From NCBI GenBank assembly GCA_948567375.1, contig OX419755.1, positions 15,009,001-15,073,000 of the forward strand: a stretch of DNA of 64,000 bases, written 5' to 3'. The stretch comes from Lunularia cruciata. Its lineage: Eukaryota > Streptophyta > Marchantiopsida > Lunulariales > Lunulariaceae. Below are positions 57,901 to 64,000 of the stretch, one piece after another (the first letter of the stretch is position 1; each line of letters starts with the position of its first letter). The notes below the pieces were generated by a model. The model made no database searches and was not told the origin of the DNA. It was given only the letters and a program-made list of their open reading frames with translations. The position numbers and the translations under genes were made by a program.

Positions 57901-58199
57901 AGTACGAAATGTTCGAAACAGAACGAAACTTCTCCACGGATGTCTTCAAGCCGTGAAGGGGAAGTTATAGAGCTGGAGGTGAGTGGGATCCAGGGTTTTC
58001 TCTCAATCATGACAGGGTAGGCAGCCTCTAATCTTGGACTGCAACCGCGGATGCACACGACGAGATTTGCTTCCTTCAGGACACCGGTTGATCTGAATCG
58101 GTCTGTTAACCGGTGGAACAAGTGATCTCATTGCGAATTTCGGTGTCTGAATATTGCTTCTGCTTGACAAGATTGTGAAGAAGGCGCAGTTCGAGCAAT
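54941..58199. other. Intergenic region between MTB and MUS81
   Basis: The two genes diverge from this region, so it should hold both promoters. From 54,980 to about 55,850 it is relatively GC-rich, with a C/T-rich tract (55,681-55,740) that could lie in an MTB leader. From about 56,300 to 57,600 it is very AT-rich. No open frame carries a recognisable domain. The stretch 57,860-58,190 may include MUS81 leader sequence. Confidence 0.5.
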
Positions 58200-61100
58200 A
58201 TGCCCCTACAATCCAGGACAGTCGTGTGCCACGAGAATCGGCATCTCGCCGATTGGTTCTTCCGGAAACAGCAAGAGCTTGATATCGCTGAAGTACGCCA
58301 ACCAAAAGCGGAGGAAACGTTGAAAAGAGCGTTTGTCAAAGTTTGTGATCATCCTACTTTCATACAGAATCTCCAAGATGCGAAAAAAGTCAAGTATGAA
58401 TTATCTGTCTTATCTTTGATTTCCTTGTTTAAAGTAGACACTGACTTGTTTAAAGTAGACACTGACTTGTAGAACAGGTATGCAAGTCACATTGTTTCCT
58501 GCGGATTTTAAGGCTGGAGCTGGTCAAAACTTCTTGTTTGAACTACAATGAAGTTAGTGAGCTATGCGAGATCATCCTCCTTATCAATCCGTGAATGCGA
58601 TGTGTGAAGTGTCCAGATTCATCAGGACAGAACCATCTACCTGGTGAATAAGCTCACATGAATCCACTCTATGTGCTTACGTCATATTCCAGATTAGATG
58701 TAACTTGCCGTTAGACATGTTTCAGACGCCCTTCTTGAAGTGGAAGTGAAACTTATGTAAGCGTACAATTGACTTCGCAGGGGCATTGGCCCGTGGTTAC
58801 TGAAGAAGATGAATGAAGAGTTTTTTCCAGATGATGGAAGCACTCATGATCCTCCTGTAAGCCCAGGACCTGCAAGGGGGGAAGGAGGCAAGTATCTACC
58901 TTGCGAACATGCATTAGCCTCTGACAATGTAACTCTGTAGTTTCAGCCATGAGTGTGAAATGAGGTCCCATGACGGCTTTTGCATTCCAGTTCACGATCT
59001 GTAGTTGCAGCCGTATGCTTTCCACATTTCATATGAAATCCACTCCAGTTCCTGTCCTGAAGTTCACGTTGCGTGGTAAACTATTATTGTCCCTTCTGCT
59101 TTACATCATGTGGATTTAAGAGTTGACAGGACTATGCAACACGTTGACGGAGATTAGGGTTTAGGTTGGCTACACGTCTTTTAAATTGCTACATTTTGGT
59201 GTCTCAGGGAGGAAAGAAAGACCAAAGAAGCGGTATCTTCCAGGAAAGAATACTGCTGGTTACGCCATTCTGATAACTTTGCTAAGGTGCGCATAAGGAG
59301 CAATAAACTTCGAACATCCGGCTTCTTCTTTGATACTTTCCAGGGTGGTGGGTCAGTTCCTGAACGCTTATTTGAGTTTATCCACATCCATGTGTATCAG
59401 GGCCCATCAAGCTGGTAAAGAGTTCATGAGAAGGCAAGAACTCATTGACGCAACCGAAAGCTCAGGTCTTTCCAGATTACCAATTATGTAAGCCTTCGGA
59501 AAATTTCAACATGCTCAGGAGGTTCAAGAGCAGTACAGTCTTGAATACCACGTCTTCTAGATAGTTCGTGCTTATATTTGGTAAAAATTTTTTCAACTGT
59601 GGTGTCTGCAACGAAATTTCAGATTAACTTTCTTCATGCGGCAGGCCTGGAAAGTCTTCAATATGGAGTGGACCCCGTTCTGGAAGAGATTTCTATTGTG
59701 GATGGAGCAACATGAACAATCTCATTTCAAAAGGTCTAGTCATCAAAGCTAGTAATCCTGCAAAGTAAGTACGTACAGAAGGACCGCAGGAGGAAATCGT
59801 GGTGGATTTACTTTTCCAGCAAGTGAAATCAGAAACAATCTGTCTGTTCGAACTTTCTGCTTTCTGTTTATCTTGTGAAGTCGGCCACAATAGTATCGAA
59901 CATAATTTCTTGTAACACTTGGGAGGAGTCAAACATCGAGCTGCCGTACTTGACTGCAGTGACAAAGTGACACCGCAGTCATTCTGGGAACTCTATGTAC
60001 AAACTATTACCTCGCAGTTTAACTTGCTGTGGGTAAAGACTGTGGTAGGGAGTGGTACAATAAAACTTAAGTATCGCGTTTATTATTGAGAGAAATTCGT
60101 TAGGATTAAAGTTGATCAATGGTCACTTACCAAGAGCATGACAGGATTAGAACTTGCATATTTTACAGGTACATGTTGACTGAAGAAGGGAAGGTTACTG
60201 CACAAGAATGCATCGCGAAATCAGGTCTGGATGAAGAGAATGGTCAAGGACATTCTTCAGCAATAGGAGATAGTAGAAGCGGAGTTTCACATGCAGAAGA
60301 ATATTCTGAAGGTCCCGATTCAGAAAATGACCAGGTGCCAGAATCTTATGAAGACATACGAGAGACCATCATGCCTGCTTGCAGACAGGATGAAGCGTTC
60401 AGATGCCAATCATCTCACAATTTCTTCTCAAATCCAAATGCTGGAAGCACAACGTTCAGCAGGAATACAACATTGGCTGAAGCAGTTGTCCTCACCTCAC
60501 GAATTCATGTCTCTCTATGCAATGGAGTTTACCCTGCTACGATGGGGAAGGTACGACGAAATTAATCGTTGGTTTTTTGACAAGTTTTTGTCCCATTTTA
60601 CGTCGGCTAATATACATCACCCTGGCACTCGAAAATTAATGATCCTGATGAAATGTGAGAATGGAGAATGCCTATGATAGCAAATTCCTATATTTTGCTC
60701 TTGATCCCAACTTCTGAAAAGCTCTTGGTCCTCTTGCGCCTATCTTTTTGCGCTTCTTATGCCCTGCATCAGAAATTGTTTATCTTCTAAAGGCTGGAAA
60801 GCATGATTACGATGCAGGATTCCTCCGCAAGAGCTGTAGCACGAAATGATGAGCAATGCTCTGGGCCTCCTCCTCTTAATGGTACAGTTACATTATACGA
60901 GTCATTTCTTCAGTTTGATTTTCTATTTTGTTCCTTGTTTCCCTGTCCGTGGTTCATTTCATCGAATCCTTCGATCCCCTCAATCTGATTCTTAGAACAG
61001 CACAACTGCCAATGGAGATATGTAATGTATACATATGAAAGTTCTGTTCAACCTTATGCAATGTCTAATCGTATGCATACAAGGAGTAGATATTTTCCAA

Positions 61101-63149
61101 TGTACAGGTCTGTAGAATAGCCACTCCTCTAGAAAAGAGTGAGATCGCTTGTATCTAATGCAGGGTCAACGGACTTTTGCAGTAGCCCAAGCCAACGCAT
61201 CCTGTGGACTTCCCGGCGCAGACTCAGGCAATCAGCTCACTATACCACCTCTAAAAGTTGGGGAGAGTTTCTCTGATGTGTACGATGTCGTTTGTATCGT
61301 GGATCGTCGAGAACAATTCAGACGAGGATGCTCAGGGTATGATGCTATTCTACTGCTCTCTCTAGGCTTGTGGTGTTTTCTCTGGCTGCAAGAATGATTT
61401 GTGGTCTACTCGCTATTTAAGTAGCCTATTGTAGCTCCGGCTTCTTTAAGTAGAGATTGCTAGATGTTTTGTTTAGATCGCAGATGGAAATTTGTGCCTG
61501 AAATGTGATACACGTCGGCACGGACGGTTCACACCATGCACGGAAGGTTTACAGACTTTTACCTCTGGCCAACCTTCCTTTTACGGACATTTCTCAACGT
61601 GCTGCTTTCTCCCCCGTTCTTGCAGGAATCACCTACAAAGGTTTGTGGAACGCTTAGAGACACAGTTTCAAATGAAGGTTGAGGTGAGCATACTGCTTCG
61701 TGCTTCGTGGTGGATCAGCTCACATCTGAAGGATCACTGCTTTTCTTGTATGTGAGGTAAATTCCGTTTAGGTCATCTACAGAAGAAATAACATCGGCTT
61801 TTGCAGACAAGACAAGTGCCAGTCGGAGATGCCATATGGATCGCCCGTCACAAAGAAACAGCGGAGGAATATGTTCTGGACTTTGTGATAGAAAGAAAGG
61901 CAGTGGATGATTTGTGGATGTCAATCAAAGACCATCGTTACAAAAACCAAAAATTGCGTTTACTGGTTAGTTCACTACCTAGTCGCTGTCATTGGTATGG
62001 TTCTCGTCTGTACCTTTACGCTCATGACGTTTATAATGCCGAGGTTGCTTCTTATGGGAGGAACAGGTTAAAGGCAAAGCCATAAAACACTTAGTAGTGC
62101 AGCTCCTGGAAATGATCAGCAGTTTCGAGGTGTAAATCTTTTGGCTGGTTGAAGCTCTTAAGTTGGATATGTCCCATGCAGAAAAGTGGTTTGAAGCGGC
62201 TGATTTATTTGGTGGAAGGCGACGTAAATATGATAGATTCAACTGGAGCATGCAAGACAGCGTATGTGACATGCACTTAGGAGAGCTGGAGGGAACAGGA
62301 AACTTTTCGTGTTTGCAACTGCACTTCAAAGTTTATGTTCCATGAAGTTTTACAATAAGTAACACCGTTAAAACTGCCTAATATAACAGGGATTGTGACA
62401 TGCAGGATGCTTAGTACCGAGTTAGCCGATGGATTTCATGTGATCCGAACTACTGATACGAACGATACATGCAAGCAGTACGGATACCTAACCAGTGCGA
62501 TTAAGAATCGGTATCAGCTGGAGTCGGGTGAGTGTGGAAGAGACTCTGGTTCTCCTTGCAGAACATACCCCGAGTTCGTGGAACACTGCAGAGACCTTGA
62601 CAGGGACCGAGTGACGGATATTTTTTGTCTTCAGCTCATGCAGGTGAACTCAACTTGTCAATTTTCTCATACTGCAGCCAAATGTGTGTTAAGGACTTGT
62701 CCTCTAGAGATCCTTGAGATGTTCGCTTGTGGATACGCTAACTCAAAGACCGGGACTTCACTCTTGAGGAATTCGTTATTAACAGAGCTGTTGAATGGCA
62801 GATCAACCACGTAACCGAAGACATAGCTTTATCAATCCAGGATCGGTACCCAACCGTGTACTCCCTCGTACAGGCTTACACGACCCTAGTAAGTTCGAAC
62901 CATCAACCTAATGCTTTGCTACGTTTTGCTCCCCAGATCAGATCAGGGAATTTACGTCTTGGCTGAAAGCCCGACGACGTCGAAAATTCCAATCGAGGGT
63001 GCTTGCGCTCATAGTGTCTTGTTATGCTACAGGAGGGTCATGTTGGTGCACAAGAGAAGTTACTGCAAGGAATCCCCATCCGTAGTTCCTCGAAGTGTAT
63101 CAGTGCTGTATTGAGCAAAAGCGTTTATAAGCTTATCTGGGCGCCATAG
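58200..63149 (+). CDS. MUS81: Crossover junction endonuclease MUS81
   Basis: Fourteen exons keep frame: 58,200-58,393, 58,781-58,891, 59,212-59,286, 59,401-59,487, 59,645-59,764, 60,169-60,550, 60,818-60,881, 61,183-61,336, 61,626-61,683, 61,807-61,965, 62,182-62,261, 62,406-62,643, 62,802-62,888 and 63,033-63,149, giving 641 residues, close to Arabidopsis (about 660). MUS81, with an EME1 partner, is a nuclear structure-specific nuclease cutting branched recombination and replication intermediates. Visible are an N-terminal helix-hairpin-helix (NRHLADWFFRKQQELD, GIGPWLLKKM), a winged-helix region (GKEFMRRQELIDA), and the ERCC4-type nuclease (DVYDVVCIVDRREQF, PVGDAIWIARHK, catalytic VIERKAVDD at residues 444-451, GLKRLIYLVEGD). 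A C-terminal helix-hairpin-helix (VTEDIALSIQDRYPTV) ends KSVYKLIWAP. An in-frame TGA 24 bases upstream supports the start. The exon 2/3 junction is the least certain. Confidence 0.93.
58425..58466 (+). repeat. Perfect 21-bp tandem duplication in MUS81 intron 1
   Basis: TTGTTTAAAGTAGACACTGA plus C occurs twice in a row, at 58,425-58,445 and 58,446-58,466, with no mismatch. Confidence 0.9.
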
Positions 63150-64000
63150 AATGGTGCAGAAACTTTCCAGTTCCAATTCTCTTGAAGTCAAGGTTTGCCA
63201 AAGATGACTCACGGATTGTGGAGTGCCCCTGAGACATCAACAGCCTTCTTGGGTTGATCAACGCAAACTTGAGACACATGGATGGACCCATGTCCGGTAC
63301 AAGTCCCAATGGTAAGGGTTCAATCCTTCTATACGAGTTTAACTTGTCTATTGGACTTTGTTTGTCCTCTTCGTATGTCGATCTTTACTATGTTATGTTC
63401 ATATGTCAGAGTCAGTCCATTCAGACGTGGGTATGGAACTGGGTGGTTTGCAACGAGTTCTATGGTCCAGTACTCAATATGTCTGTCCTCCTTTCGTACC
63501 CTGAGACTCAACAAGTTATTCCTTCTGGTAGATAGGGAGAAAGTCATTGAAAAGAGTTTGCCGAAAGCGATGGCTGAGGATTGAACTCACGAGAAGGTTC
63601 ATCTCTAAAATTTATTACATCTAGACCTCAAAACCAACTAACTCGAAATTTGCCTTCCCTCCAGGCATTTATGGATAAATGGATACGTCTCCGTACTTCT
63701 ATCCCAGATTATTTTGAGCATCTCTGACTAGGCGGGAAAGCATATTTTGTTTCCGTCCACACAAGCGGACTTTGCGGTATCGCTTGCTTGGAGCTTAGAA
63801 CTGTGAATATGATTTGGAGTGGGACTCAGATGAAAATGGGCACCTTACAGTCAGAGGACAAATTGATATGTCCAGTGCACTAAGTCGTTGGCTAATCTTG
63901 ACGAAGCTTGCTTGCAGAGGCTCTAAAGCTACACACAACTCTCGGAGCTGCTAGTGACCTTTAATAGGCTGGAGTTGGATGACTGTAACACATCAAACGA
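63150..64000. other. MUS81 3' flank; no recognised gene
   Basis: The frames at 63,254-63,584 overlap in two phases and show no domain. MUS81's 3' untranslated region probably extends into the first part. Confidence 0.5.

Noticed and set aside
63254-63584. Overlapping 93- and 100-codon frames after MUS81
   Set aside because: The two frames share the same DNA in different phases, with no domain and no splice context.

Overview
The window is nuclear DNA from a land plant. Three intact, intron-containing host genes support this: a PARALLEL SPINDLE 1-like FHA/PIN protein, the plant form of the METTL14-type m6A writer subunit (MTB), and MUS81. Introns are short and the intergenic DNA is AT-rich. 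The Ty3/gypsy families look like those I know from seed-free plants (moss, liverwort, lycophyte or fern), but I cannot name the species.

Layout. Positions 1-38,050 are almost entirely decayed LTR retrotransposons from two families. Family A is a Ty3/gypsy chromovirus with an LTR of about 745 bp, TGTAATAC...GTATTACA ends, an initiator-Met-type primer site and a C-terminal chromodomain. It appears as a minus-strand fragment (1-1094), a 3'-truncated copy (4460-8266), a nearly full copy (13,774-19,755), a nested copy (28,926-35,300), two minus-strand solo LTRs with perfect 5-bp target duplications (3508-4237, 9650-10,409) and an LTR fragment (about 11,950-12,169). Family B is the unusual one: a Ty3/gypsy element whose pol carries a cytosine-C5 DNA methyltransferase (DNMT) between protease and reverse transcriptase, and a PHD finger after the integrase. 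Copy B1 (1095-11,946) ends before reverse transcriptase and is split by family A insertions. Copy B2 (21,848-37,960) has every domain but carries many stops and frameshifts. The nested A copy inside B2 is itself split by a 3.18-kb non-coding insertion (30,352-33,529) full of purine-rich 101/145-bp tandem repeats. A decayed PIF/Harbinger-like transposase lies near 13.1-13.6 kb.

Positions 38,050-43,700 are AT-rich intergenic DNA with small repeats, hairpins and one odd ORF remnant. From 43.7 kb to the end is gene space: PS1-like (minus, 43,735-47,078), MTB (minus, 49,011-54,940) and MUS81 (plus, 58,200-63,149). Their exon models were built by hand and keep frame across every junction.

How the parts relate. 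The host genes are functionally separate (meiotic spindle/FHA-PIN, mRNA m6A methylation, crossover/repair nuclease). The retroelement block is a layered nest: B and older A sequence first, then repeated A insertions into B, then a third element into A. The main item of interest is the DNMT- and PHD-bearing retrotransposon B, present in two diverged copies that each keep the DNMT motif order.
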